A stretch of DNA of 64,000 nucleotides from Trissonchulus latispiculum (taxonomy: Eukaryota; Nematoda; Enoplea; Enoplida; Ironidae). The notes under the pieces were generated by a model. The model did no database searches and was not told where the DNA came from. It worked only from the letters and a program-made list of their open reading frames with translations. Where the stretch lies: positions 1-64,000 of the forward strand of contig JASAND010030881.1 in assembly GCA_030248195.1 (NCBI GenBank). The letters are read 5' to 3'. Below, piece by piece: positions 29,605 to 41,944 of the stretch (positions are counted from its first letter, which is position 1; every line of letters begins with the position of its first letter). The position numbers were made by a program, and so were the translations under genes.

Positions 29605-30594
29605 TTAAGGTGGTGATTCCTTTTGGGCACACATTGTTGGTTGGCGGCGTAAATCAAGATGAAATTAAACGAAACTTTTCGAAATACGTTCTTTTACGTT
29701 CTAACACCCTCCGCGCAATCCCGATTCAAAAATTCGAGATTTCCGGTCAGGGCGGTTTTTCCAAATTTCTGAAAGTTTGGCAGCAGCTATACAGTTATGA
29801 ATATATTCATTCGAAAGATCTTGTTTAGCTCTACATTTTTGCTTTTTGAAGTACCTTTCTAGCTTTTCGCTATCGTGAGATATAGTCGATTTTCCTATTT
29901 TGGCGTTGAAAACTTGTCATTTTTGCAGATATCAAATAATCCGACATTTCTTGCGCTACGTAAGCCGTAAAATTAAGCTACGGGTGCCAATTTGAAGGTC
30001 TCGTAGAGACCGATTATCCGTGACATTATAATCTTCTAACTGGTACCCCGTACGCTGCTATCATAGAAAATGTAATTTTTCCAAAAACATGACCAAATTT
30101 ATTCCAGCGATTGTGGAGCATTTACTATGCAAGCTAGATGGTTGCCACTTACTGGACGTGTTTTACACTAAAATACCCAGGGACCCTTTTTTAGTTGTCC
30201 CGATTGCTGCTTTCTAGCTAAAGTGGTCGCTTGCCAAAGTTGGGAAAAGTAGGCAAAATCCAGGTTGCGCATACATTTTAGCTAATTTCTTTATAACGAA
30301 GAGCGGTTTCATAATAATTAAAAAAAGGGTCCCCAGCTATTTGATAGTGGAATCGAATGATATGGCCGATGCCTCACGAAAAAATTTACTTTAGTCTGCA
30401 AAAAATCTGGAAAATTAAATTACCTCGAAATTGCAGTAAAATAATTTCCAAGAACTAAAGTTAGTTTGGTTGTATTCATTAGAAAGAGCAAATGTTAAGC
30501 TGCATTTTGATATAAAAATGGCTTCTTAACTCCAAGTAATGCTTGAGTAATAATGGTTCAAAGTTGATGTCTCCAAAAGGAATCACCACCTTAA
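29605..30594. mobile_element. TTAA-target element, copy A
   Basis: The inverted ends GGTGGTGATTCCTTTTGG are bordered by TTAA at 29605-29608 and 30591-30594. The left TTAA is shared with the end of copy B1. A related left part follows the TTAA at 63128. No open frame resembles a transposase. Confidence 0.8.
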
Positions 30595-30940
30595 GAGATA
30601 CGAAAATATATACATTCCCCTCCCAACCCAACCCAACCCAATCTGCTGCATCATGTGTTACTGAAAATGCACCGATAGTTACAATTTAGCCAGTTTTAAC
30701 TAAGCTATTAACCAGCAACAAGATACCGCAAAATAGCTTTACAGCTGCTCAGATGTAGCAAGACTTGGGCTAACCCACAATGTGCAGCTGCTTCCGCTTG
30801 CTACCTGTTGTGCTGTTCCAATCTACAGAAATAAGCAAAGCCAACGTTGCGGGTTTCGTTCGTTTCGTTTGTTACGGGTTTCGTTCTAATCCAAAAGCTT
30901 TTCGGGCTTGCGGGCTTCGGGTCTAGTAGGGGGTCCTGGG

Positions 30941-32385
30941 TGTCACGGTGCAGTTTTTCCCCCGGTGTAAAATTCCCCCCGGAAAAACTGCACCGGTGTG
31001 GATTTTCCCCCCGGAAGAATTACACCGGTGTAAATTTTCCGAGGGGAAATATTACACCAATGCAAGGAATAATGCAGATTTCAGCTTATAAATTGAGTTT
31101 GCCCATAATCGAAACAACTATTTGAAGATAGAATATGATTAGCGCAATCCGCCAAAATAATTATTCGTTATATATAATAGTTTGTCTGAGGTACAAAATT
31201 AAATTGAAATATATAATAATCTATAAAATTTCTTGAGAAATGATAAATTTTGCAACATTATAATTCAAATGATTGTTTTCTTCAACTGCTTTTTCCTCGC
31301 ATTTTATAATTCTTAGTTCAGAAAAATTTTTAATAAATGTCAACTCTAATGTTTCTTAGGTTTCTAATATTTATGGTTTTATTTCAGTAGTAAAAAACAA
31401 ACATATATTAAAGCATTGAATCTTTTATCTCCGAGACCAAATTGTTAAGCAGAAAAAGGTACAAAGTCAAATGAAATTTATTTTTAGTTTATTTCATAGA
31501 TATATAGTCATATGCAGTCATCAATGCATTCGTAAAGAATTTAAGTTCAACTTCTAATCTTATTAAGTGTCTGATATCTTGTTTTATTTCCAAGGGCCTT
31601 TTCACTGAAGGGTAGAGTAGAGTAGAGTAGAGTTTAAATTTCCTGTTCTAACTTCTAACTAGTTTTAACTCCACTCAAGCTTGAGTTTCCCTCTTTTAAC
31701 TCTTTCTCGAAAGGGAGCGAGCTAATTTCAAATCTACTCTCCCCTTTTTTGAAAAGACTCTAAGTGGAAAATAAAAAACTGAAAACATACATGATTGAAA
31801 TTTTGACAACTTTACATAGCCGCAGAGTTCAACTCAACCACAGGTTAATAGTGAAATCTGTCCTTAGGGAAAATTTGCAAGAAAAGCTTAGAAAAATCAA
31901 GTAAACGTGAAAAATTTAGATTACTTTCAATTAAATAAAATTCCATTTTCAAACTGCAAATTTAAAACTGCTTTTATACCTTTGCCCTACTTTAAAGATT
32001 TGAGCTCTGACTCGGACATAAAATCTCCTATGTTTTAAGTTAGTTGTTTTTACTTAGAAATGGAAACACAATATATTAGAACCCTAAAAATGATTAGAAG
32101 TTATAATTTATTTAAGAATTTTTCCCTTATTAAGATTTATCAAATGCAAGTAATGATTGAATTTTGGCGGATTACGCTAATCATATTCTATCTTCAAAGC
32201 ATAATTACTTGCTTTGATTATGAGCCAAACTCAACTTAGAAACTGAAATAAGCATTATCTCTTGCATTGGTGCAAAATTTCCCCCCGGAAAACTCACATC
32301 GGTGTAATTTTTCCGGGGGGAAATTCACACCGGTGTGGTTTTTCCGGGGGGAAAATTTTCAAGGGGGAAAAATCACACCGTGACA
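30941..32385. mobile_element. TGTCACGGTG element with CACCGGTG subterminal repeats
   Basis: The ends TGTCACGGTG...CACCGTGACA are flanked by the 5-bp duplication CTGGG (30936-30940, 32386-32390). Inverted arms of about 230 bp contain repeated CACCGGTGTG and TTTTCCCCCCGG blocks and continue into unique sequence. The 1-kb AT-rich centre has no transposase. The surrounding CGGGTTTCG- and CAACCCTG-type sequence may be an older hAT-like element. Confidence 0.85.
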
Positions 32386-32884
32386 CTGGGCCTATTTAGG
32401 ACGATTTAGCTCCGGGCCGGCTCGGTCAATTTCTTATCGGAACAACCCTGCTGCTATGTTTGTTGGGTAAACGCCTAGCAAGAGACTATAATGTAAAGAT
32501 GATGGACGATAAAAGCAGCGCATTGCGCGCAGCAGTGGGACCCCGATGATAATGATTTTCAGACAACTACATTTATTGAAATAAGACAAAATGCTGACGG
32601 TGTAACAAATAAAAAGAAAACAGTAAACAATAGAACAAGAGGAACATAAAGAAGCGAATACACAATAATTAGCGGATTCAAAACATTTCATTCACAACTG
32701 AACTTAGGAATTCACAACCAGGAAAGTAGCCGGAAGATAATGGGGAAATTCCACACGAAATTGTAAATACCAAGAATTTCTTTCCATGCAATGTAAAAAC
32801 GCCATTTTTCAAACTTTTCTCACATTACTATAATTTTCCATTAAAATTGGTGTTCGGTGACCAAACACTAAGTGGAAAATAGAA

Positions 32885-33524
32885 GGGTCTTTCCCATTAT
32901 CCCCCCCATAGCTTCGTAGAAGTACTGAAGCTGCACAATTTGACGGATTGAGTTGAAATTTGGTAGGGGTAGGTTTTCGAACCTGCTGATTTCAAAAATG
33001 CAAAAATTTTTAAAATTTAAAAATTTTTTAAAAATTTTAAAATTTTAGTTTGGTAAGGGGGGACCAAGGGGAACCGAAAAATTTTTTGAAAAAATTTTTG
33101 CTGAAAACTTGCTTGCAGGGGTTTTCTGGGACGCTGATCACGAATCGGAAGTCAGTTTTTCGATTCAGCTTTTCGTTAGCTCAGGATATGCTTACATCGT
33201 AAGCTTAAAACTTTAGCTTATATTAAGCTAACGAAGAGCTGAATCAAAAAACTGACTTCAGATTCGTGATCAGCGTCCCAGAAAACCCCTGTAAGCAAGT
33301 TTTCAGCAAAAATTTTTTCAAAAAATTTTTCGGATCCCCTTGGTCCTCCCTTAACAAACTTAAAATTTTAAAATTTTTAAAAAATTTTTAAATTTTAAAA
33401 ATTTTTGCATTTTTGAAATCAGCAGGTCCGAAAACCTACCCCTACCAAATTTCAACTCAATCCGTCAAATTGTGCAGCTTCAGTACTTCTACGAAGCTAT
33501 GGGGGGGGATAATGGGAAAGACCC
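32885..33524. mobile_element. Near-perfect foldback element with 8-bp duplication AAATAGAA
   Basis: Two arms of about 310 bp (starting GGGTCTTTCCCATTATCCCC) are inverted around a short centre (GTTAGCTCA...) and flanked by AAATAGAA at 32877-32884 and 33525-33532. It is related internally to 1230-1784. The high arm identity means it is young or gene-converted. Confidence 0.9.
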
Positions 33525-33532
33525 AAATAGAA

Positions 33533-35561
33533 AATGCCTTATTTGGTGTAATTTTAGCTGCTATTGCATCAACTTCCTGAATGAAAACGTGCGAACATTC
33601 TCTTTAACCCGTTTTTGCCCACTGTTCCCGTTATGGGAACAAGCACTTTTTTACTCAAACCTGTTTGTATGGTTTGTGGTTTTAATTTTTACATTAATTT
33701 TATTGTTTACCAGTATATATGAGCCGCTTATTTTGAATTGGTTCAATTCTCATTACCATCCACCTTGCTGCTGCCATAAACTCTTGAATTTTATCTACAC
33801 CAATAGAATTTTCCTCAATATTGAGTGAGCCCGATTTTTATGTCGCTCGCTAAGTATGGACGTCGGCCGGATAGTATATGTTGCTTGTCCCTTGCTTGTT
33901 ACAATGGCGTATCCAAATAGTTATTAAACTCGATTATGTTACCATGGCACATCACATTTTGAATGTTCCCACTTTGGGAACAGTGGACATGAATGGGTAT
34001 AGGGTTTTTGGTAGATGGTTTTTCAAGATATGGACACCGGGTTCCTTTTATTACAATAGCATGAAGGCTTAATAGTCTTTCTGCGCTCCTGAGGCGGTAC
34101 TGGTATGTAGCAGCTCGTATTAGTCACGCTAGTTCCCTAACTACTACGTTGGCTCTCGGGGAATAACCTGAGACTGGAGGTACAGCAAAGGCTGCCAACT
34201 TTTTCAACGGAAGATGGCTATAAGACATGATACAGTCGATGCCTACCAGTCGTGCAAAACTGTTATAAACTGAATACGGCGTCCACCTACAAGAGGGGTT
34301 AAGTTTTGATCGAAATACTGCAGTTATCTGACAAGGAAACAGTGGAAAGCTCGCCCGGATTCCGTTATGTTCATATGTCTACTAAGCATGGTGGCATCTA
34401 AACTTGCGTGCAATGGTAGTGGTCGTTTAAATAACAGTCTGGATGCGAATATACTATATGCATAAGCTACAATTATGAGAAAAATGCCAAAATTAGCTGC
34501 AGACTGGTCAAGGCAGCTTTCAGGGGGTACTTCTGACAAGCCAGTGATAAATAGCAAAATCGAAACTGTTTGAATGTCTTAGAAACGTTACTTTTACATG
34601 AAAAAACGTTCGGAAGTATTGGTCAGGGAATGTACAACTGCGGAATGTTAAGATTTTCACCTTAGAAAAACCTGTACCCATTCGTGCCCACTGTTCCCAA
34701 AATGGGAACAAGTTAGATTTCGAGAAAATCAAACACGAAACTGTCAAAATGTTGTTTTTAGTATTGAAAATGGTCAAACTAAACGATCTGGCGCCATTTG
34801 ATCGAAGTTATCTCAAATTCTAAAATTCGGGCAAAAACGGGTTCATTCAAAGACTGCTTTGTAAAAGAGTCACAAAAAATTTTCCAACCCTTCTCCTCCA
34901 GGACGGTTGACCTCACCGGGGTGAGCTCAGCATCCTGTCCTTTACCTTTAGACTTGGCAAAAACCACTTTTCCCCCAAACAACTATTATAATTTTATTAA
35001 GACCCTGTTTCGGAGCTACGGAAAGATGCCGAGATATAGGCGTAGAGGTGCCTGGATTAAAGAAGTGTTAGGAGAAAAGAGATCGGGCAGAGAGAATGCT
35101 TGGTAACGATTATATAGGTGGGTCAGCAGCCTGAAAAATATGGGTGGTGCCGACAGCTCTACCCGGCTTTCCAGGACGGCAACAAACGCTAGCAATAACA
35201 AACCAACGTTCACACATACTGAAGAATGCACAAAATCGGGCAACAATAGAAGCATAAAGCAATAAATAACAAGGTAAACTAGCGGAATTCATGATTGACA
35301 CACGCAGTAAGTGAGCTAATATCCATAGACGCTCCATTCACAGTCGGTTTATTGCCAACTGAATGATTGTTCGAATTTGGCTGAACCGACGCAGATGTCA
35401 GAGATGATCCCTTTTCAGCAACTGCACAGGATTCCAAGGTCAACAAGAAATCCATCAGAGTACACTTAGGTTTCTAAAACAGAAAATGAAGTTGAGGTTG
35501 AAGCTATAAAAGTTTTTAACAACTAAAACATGCCGTACCGACACACTTTACTCTGGCTTAT
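33533..35561. other. Gene-free stretch with three copies of a CCCACTGTTCCC palindrome
   Basis: GCCCACTGTTCCC-NNNN-TGGGAACAAG occurs near 33617 and 34687 in the same orientation, and a related inverse near 33966. I found no conserved frame; the ORF at 33472 is partly the foldback element. Confidence 0.4.
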
Positions 35562-35565
35562 TTTA

Positions 35566-35908
35566 TAGAAACAAGTTAGTTTACGTACCACTATTTTTCC
35601 TTTTTCGGAATTTATTTCTGGAATGAAGTGAACAAAAACAGAAGCCCGTCCAATATTAAAGAAATAAATAAAATACACTCTCGTGCTAATTCCAACATTT
35701 TCCAGTTATCATATGTACACGTAAAAACACATTAAATTCCTATATTAGTAGTGCATGCGACCTCTGCCAGACTTGGTTCAAACACTTGCGGCTCATCAGT
35801 GGAGAAGTGTAGAACTAAGTTCTTTAGGATGCTTTGGAAAAATCTTTTACAAAATAAGTGAAAGATAGTTTCGCCGCCAGTCGCCTCAGAAAATGTCATT
35901 AGTGTGGT
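35566..35908 (+). repeat. 340-bp direct repeat, copy 1
   Basis: It begins AGAAACAAGTTAGTTTACG and ends GCCAGTCGCCTCA. It is nearly identical to 36906-37229 in the same orientation. No TG...CA ends, so these are not obvious LTRs. Confidence 0.8.
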
Positions 35909-35929
35909 GAACAAACATATACGACATCC

Positions 35930-36285
35930 AAAATATGAAAACTTTCTCATTTTGAAAACTGTTAACAATGGGTAGGGTAAGAAATTGGACAATTCCCTAA
36001 TATTTCGATAATTAAAATATTTAAAACATGAAATTCTAACAGAATGAAATTAATAAATTTCATCACCGTTTCCTTAAATTGTATATATTTTCGATAAGTA
36101 TATACTCAGAAAGGAGGAATTCTCGTTCCAAAATATGAAAAATTTCTCAAAATTTCTCATTTTGAAAGCTGTTAACAATGGGTATGGTAAGAAATTGGAC
36201 AATTCCCTAATATTTCGATAATTAAAACATGAAACATGAAATTTTAACAGAATGAAATTAACAAATTTCACTGTTGCTTCCTTAA
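35930..36285 (+). repeat. Two tandem copies of a roughly 150-bp unit
   Basis: CCAAAATATGAAAA...TTTCCTTAAAT is found at about 35930-36079 and again at about 36128-36285, with small indels. Confidence 0.75.
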
Positions 36286-36471
36286 ATAATATTTTTGAAA
36301 CGTACTCAGAAAGCAGGAACTCGATAGATTCTGCAGACCTGACAAAGCTATTCTCATTCAAAATATAATACATTTATTTATTCAATGTTAGTTCAATGCT
36401 AATACATAGATAATTCCCAAAATATACACTTTAGGCTAGAGTAAGAATTAGTAAGTATTAGTACGGCTTCA

Positions 36472-36562
36472 ATAGTACGTAGATATACTTTAGTACGACA
36501 TAGGTCGTAAAGACTTTAGTACGACGACAGTCGTAAAATACTTTAGTACGACTATAAGTCGT
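36472..36562. repeat. Three tandem TACGAC...GTCGTA hairpins
   Basis: CTTTAGTACGAC, a 3-5 base spacer and GTCGTAAA occur three times in a row, each able to form a 6-8 bp stem. Confidence 0.75.
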
Positions 36563-36905
36563 AAAAGGGTGGGGTAAAGAGCTAGGAGAGACCAATTTTA
36601 CAAAAACTGTTTTCTTAAAACCCGCTAGTATGAAAGAGAGTATAGAAGGAATTATATAATTATGAAGCATATAGCACATAAATTTTTCGCGATTATCATG
36701 AAAAAGGAAGAAATAAACCAGAAAAATTAGGAGGATAGATTTAGGTACGTTGGAATCGAAAAACTTTACTCTATTTAGAGAAAGAAAATTGGTAAGCGGT
36801 AATAATTACTTATACGGAAAATAGAGCGCAGCCGCGCTAGAGTGGTAAGGAAAGGGACGAGAGTAAAAACTCTACAAGTACCCTAACCTGTTCACTCAAA
36901 ACAAT

Positions 36906-37229
36906 TATAGAAACAAGTTAGTTTACGTACCACTATTTTTCCTTTTTCGGAATTTATTTCTGGGATGAAGTGAACAAAAACAGAAGCCCGTCCAATATTA
37001 AAGAAACAAATAAAATACACTCTCGTGCTAATTCCAACATTTTCCAGTTATCATATGTACACGTAAAAACACATTAAATTCCTATATTAGTAGTGCATGC
37101 GCCTCTGCCAGGCTTGGTTCAAACACTTGCGGCTCATCAGTGGAGAAGTGTAGAACTAAGTTCTTTAGGATGCTTTGGAAAAATCTTTTACAAAATAAGT
37201 GAAAGATAGTTTCGCCGCCAGTCGCCTCA
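36906..37229 (+). repeat. 340-bp direct repeat, copy 2
   Basis: Partner of 35566-35908. Between the two copies lie the 150-bp tandem units and the triple hairpin. Confidence 0.8.
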
Positions 37230-37237
37230 TAATTTAC

Positions 37238-37610
37238 GCCAGTCGCCTTATTTTTACTGGGGGGGGCCCACTCGGCAACCTCCCCCCCCCCATAAATTTT
37301 GACCTCCCCCCCCCATAACCCAAAAAATTGCCAGATTTCACCATTTTTACCCTAAATTTTCAAAAAATTTTTCGGCTTCGCCGGAATTTTAACGAAATTT
37401 TTGCTATTTTAGCGTAAAAAACACCTAAACTTAGTCATTTTTTAGCGATTTTTGGCAATTTTTACACAAAAAACGTAAACATTTGCAAATTTTTTCCAAA
37501 AAAATGCCCCCCCACTTTTGGTGAGCCTCCCCCATCGATGGGGGGGCAACGTTGAGCCCCCCCATATCGCCCCCCCCCCCATAAATTTTGGCCTAAAAAT
37601 AAGCCAGTTA
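37238..37610. mobile_element. G/C-tract element (TTATTTTTACTGGGG type)
   Basis: The left end TTATTTTTACTGGGGGGGG and right end CCTAAAAATAAGCCAG surround C-tracts, AT-rich sequence and a hairpin (CGGCTTCGCCG). The interior matches the element at 47020-47423. No clean target duplication was found. Confidence 0.55.
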
Positions 37611-38102
37611 CTTATTTCTTTATAACGGAACTACAATATGATATAACTTTTCTACAAAATGTAATTCAATCACCTCGACAAATTAAGGGGGAGTCACTTT
37701 GGTCAAAAATCTATAGTCCGGATTTTGCTCATTTATGCCCCATATTCTCAAAAACAAGACAAAATATTAGAGTTCGAGATCAAAACATGAAAAATCCGGT
37801 GATGAGCCCTTCAAGGTCAGGTGGAGACCGAACTCAATCGTGAACAGGTTTGACCGATACACCAAATTAAAGCCTTTACCTACTAAGCTTATATTTTAAT
37901 GCAAAACCGCGCTCAAGGATGGCTAGCCTGTCGTTCACAATGCATGCATTAGTGATGCAATAACTTAGCCTAGCCACTGCCCAGTTTAATTTTATTTCAC
38001 TATATCCTGCACAGACAGCATTCTAGACCCATAGTTCTATTAGAACTGTTGTTCCTCGATTAAAACCCAATTTAGCTAAATTTGGAAAATTCAAAAATTG
38101 GA

Positions 38103-39996
38103 CTAGTAGCAAAAATGCCCTAACGGTCATTGCTAAAGGGGAGAATAGGGAAATGCTGCTAAAGCGGAAAAATGCCAATAGTTTCGTGCAGATTAATGTC
38201 TACTCAGCGCCTAAAATTATTGAAACCAGCTTTTTGGCGCAAAATAGGGAATCTAGCCAGCGCCTAAAATGATTGAAACCAGCTCTTTGCTGCGGAATAG
38301 TGAATCTAGCCAGCGCCTAAAATGATTGAAACCAGCTCTTTGGTGCAGAATAGGGAATCTAGCCAGCGCCTAAAATGATTGAAACCAGCTCTTTGGTGCA
38401 GAATAGGGAATCTAGCCAGCGCCTAAAATGATTGAAACCAGCTTTTTGGTGCAGAATAGGGAATCTAGCCAGCGCCTAAAATGATTGAAACCAGCTTTTT
38501 GGTGCAGAATAGGCAATCTAGCCAGCGCCTAAAATGATTGAAACCAGCTTTTTGGTGCAGAATAGGCAATCTAGTCAGCGCCTAAAATGATTGAAACCAG
38601 CTCTTTGCTGCGGAATAGGGAATCTAGTCAGCGCCTAAAATGATTGAAACCAGCGTCTGGGGTAGAATAGGCGCCTCTCGCCATCCACCCTATTCGCGTG
38701 AAGTGCTCAGATACGTACTCAATCGCAATGGCGTAAGTATAATACACATTGGTTTGAGAAGGCTTATGAGATAACTTGTGAGTCGAAATGATAAAGTAAT
38801 TCCGCACAAGGAGATGCCTGCTGGACTGAACACTGTGATGGCGTCATGTAACGTGGCCTCCGCTGTGACTGAATGAAATGAATATGAAACAGTCGCTATC
38901 AAAAAAAATTAGTTACCGCGCCCCTATAGTTACGTCTACGTACTGTATGTACATAAACGCATTTGGCTTCGTCAAGTCCACTCAAATTCTCCACCACGAT
39001 AGCGTATATAGCACATACAATACATAAACGTGTAAGTATTATTTAACACGATAAATTTTGTTCCATGATAAATTTTGTTCAACCTCCTGAGCAACATGTG
39101 CAAACCAAGGTTAGCATAATGCGTGAGTTCATACATTCAGCTGTACGCAAATAATTGTACGACACCTGGCATTGTTTGTGAGTACGCATCATCCCTCTAC
39201 CTAAAGTAAACTGGTTTTTTCCAACTTCACGAGGAACTGCTGATGCACTTACACGCACACTTACACACAGCCTATGTGACACAGGTATCCACGCAAATGT
39301 CAAGTGCTTATTTGCTAAGTTCATTCTACGATAATTCTTCGAGTTCACGCGAATAGGGTGGATGGCGAGAGGCGCCTATTCTACCCCAGACGCTGGTTTC
39401 AATCATTTTAGGCGCTGACTAGATTCCCTATTCCGCAGCAAAGAGCTGGTTTCAATCATTTTAGGCGCTGACTAGATTGCCTATTCTGCACCAAAAAGCT
39501 GGTTTCAATCATTTTAGGCGCTGGCTAGATTGCCTATTCTGCACCAAAAAGCTGGTTTCAATCATTTTAGGCGCTGGCTAGATTCCCTATTCTGCACCAA
39601 AAAGCTGGTTTCAATCATTTTAGGCGCTGGCTAGATTCCCTATTCTGCACCAAAGAGCTGGTTTCAATCATTTTAGGCGCTGGCTAGATTCCCTATTCCG
39701 CAGCAAAGAGCTGGTTTCAATCATTTTAGGCGCTGACTAGATTGCCTATTCTGCACCAAAAAGCTGGTTTCAATCATTTTAGGCGCTGGCTAGATTCCCT
39801 ATTCTGCGCCAAAAAGCTGGTTTCAATCATTTTAGGCGCTGGCTAGATTCCCTATTTTGCGCCAAAAAGCTGGTTTCAATAATTTTAGGCGCTGAGTAGA
39901 CATTAATCTGCACGAAACTATTGGCATTTTTCCGCTTTAGCAGCATTTCCCTATTCTCCCCTTTAGCAATGACCGTTAGGGCATTTTTGCTACTAG
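38103..39996. repeat. 1.9-kb foldback built from 53-bp tandem repeats
   Basis: The left arm has about nine units containing AATGATTGAAACCAGCTCTT and AATCTAGCCAGCGCC. The right arm has about ten in inverse orientation. Both arms have the same outer 100 bp (ending CTAGTAGCAAAAATGCCC) and the same inner boundary (GGCGCCTCTCGCCATCCACC). The 660-bp loop is unique sequence without a gene. Confidence 0.9.
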
Positions 39997-40079
39997 TTTC
40001 TTGCATTTTTCCGCTGTAGATCACATATATACGTATTACTTTTCGACTTTAATAAGCAAGCGACATTTTCCCGGTTAAG

Positions 40080-40888
40080 ATGTGTGTAGCAATGTCGGGG
40101 AGGCCAGTGGCGCCGCGTGGGTTAGGATAAAAACCAAAATACGTTTGTTAGGACCTTTTATGCAAAGTTGTGCCCACAAAAGCGAGTGTCTAACGCAATT
40201 TTCTGAATGGCTGACGATGTGCGGGGGGAGTAGCGGCACCGCGTGGGGAAGGATAGAAATCAAAATAGCAGACTGTTTTAATAGCACTTTGTATGCAAAT
40301 TTGAGACCGCAAAATCGTGGGTTTAGCGCAGTTTCCTGAATGGCTGGCTGATGATGTGCCGAGGGGGCGGGTGCGGCGCCGCGTAGGGACATAGAAATCT
40401 AAGTAGCAGGCTCTGATATGCGAATTTGTGAACGCAAATGATTGTTTAATGCAGTGCAGTTCTCTGATCGGTTGCCGATATTTGGAGGGGGCAGCGGCGA
40501 GCGTGGGGACTCAGAGATTTAAATAGCAGGCTCCTATATGCGAATTTGAGAACGCAAATGAGTGTTTAACGCAATTTTCTGAATGGCTGATGATGTGCGG
40601 AAGGGGGGGGGTAGCGGCGTCGCGTGGGGACACAGAGATTTAAATAGCAGGCTCTTATATGCGAACTTGTGAACGCAAATGAGTGTTTAATGCAGTTCTC
40701 TGATCGGTTGCCGATATTAGGGTGGGGGGCAGCGGCGCACGTGGGGACACAGAGATTTAAATAGCAGGCTCTTTAAAATATGCAATTTGAGAACGCAAAT
40801 GAGTGTTTAACGCAATTTTCTGAATGGCTGATAATGTGCGGAAGGGGGGGGGGGGTAGCGGCGCCGCGTGGGGACACAGAGATTTAAA
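40080..40888 (+). repeat. Satellite A, about 120-bp units, first part
   Basis: Units contain AGCAGGCTCTTATATGCGAA, AACGCAAATGAGTGTTTAA, a G-tract and GCCGCGTGGGGACACAGAG. The first two units are diverged. The array stops at 40888 in GATTTAAA and resumes in the exact next base at 44379. Confidence 0.85.
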
Positions 40889-41771
40889 CAAGAAATAAAA
40901 ATGCTCCTAAAGAGCAAAGAAAGGAATATGAGTCAACATGGAACATGTAAAATGCTAAATATTGTCGGTTGTAAATTAAGAATAAGACAAGCATGTAAAA
41001 TGCTAATATGAGTCTGGTGAGGTTGGAAAGTGCAGAAGACAAGTTTGTACACGCACCAATATGAGTGCATGCCAAATAGACTCATATTGGCATTATTAGT
41101 ATTCTGAATTGCGAATTTCGGTTATATATCACTCACGTAATGTCAGCAAGACGAGACAGGGTAGTTTTAGGGTGGATGACAGGATGCTACACAGGTTACG
41201 CACGGTTATTTAGTTAAATTTATACGTTAAGTTAAATTAAAGTTAAGTTACGTTAAATTTATACGTTTTTCTGAGTTAAATACGTGTATTGTCACGAAAG
41301 TTAGTTAACATCAGATTTAACTTTGAGTCTCTGAATACAAGAGTTATACAAACGCTTATTAACAATGTTATATATATCCGTCCGTCGGCGCATTGTTGAC
41401 TAACAGCGGTTTAACAGTTTCCTAAGGAGAAAAGTTGACAATGTTGACCATGGTTGGGATATCCATGTGACGTCAATAACGCTACTTATTCGTCTTAACT
41501 CCTGGGTAGAAATATATCCGTTAGAATTCCGCAATGGATGCATGCATTATTGTTTTTTACGGCATGCCAATATGAGTCTATTTGGCATGCACTCATATTG
41601 GTGCGTGTACAAACTTGTCTTCTGCACTTTCCAACCTCACCAGACTCATATTAGCATTTTACATGCTTGTCTTATTCTTAATTTACAACCGACAATATTT
41701 AGCATTTTACATGTTCCATGTTGACTCATATTCCTTTCTTTGCTCTTTAGGAGCATTTTTATTTCTTGTTT
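40886..41771. repeat. Foldback with about 200-bp inverted arms
   Basis: The left arm (AAACAAGAAATAAAAATGC... to AGTCTATTTGGCATGC) is repeated inverted at about 41565-41771 with almost full identity. The loop of about 470 bp is unique. Confidence 0.85.
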
Positions 41772-41944
41772 ATCCACTTTTTACATGTCGTTGACATAAA
41801 AGCGTTCAAGAATCATTAAGCATTATATATGCATTAAATACTCTGACTCACGTGTGTGGTTCTATGGCAAATTGGCTCAGTTCCACCCTGACACCCCTCA
41901 CACCACACCGCTCCACAGCAAGTTAGGGTAAGTGGTTCTATGAT

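Larger units (their letters stand above)
27436..29608 (+). mobile_element. TTAA-target element, copy B1 with two nested insertions
   Basis: It runs from TTAAGGTGCTGGTTTCC to GGATACCACCACCTTAA. TTAA at both ends suggests a piggyBac- or Kolobok-type target. Related copies lie at 61111-62118 and 62115-63131. It contains the insertions at 27745-28457 and 28533-28929. No transposase was recognised. Confidence 0.65.

Noticed and set aside
30944..32382. Transib or RSS-like reading of the CACGGTG heptamer
   Set aside because: If the element began at CACGGTG the flanks would not form a 5-bp duplication; they do only when TGT and ACA are included.
35566..37229. LTR retrotransposon interpretation of the 330-bp direct repeats
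   Set aside because: No TG...CA ends, no primer-binding or polypurine site, and only 1 kb of non-coding interior.
40884..41794. Two identical 60-70 residue frames on opposite strands
   Set aside because: They are the two arms of a foldback element; no protein features.
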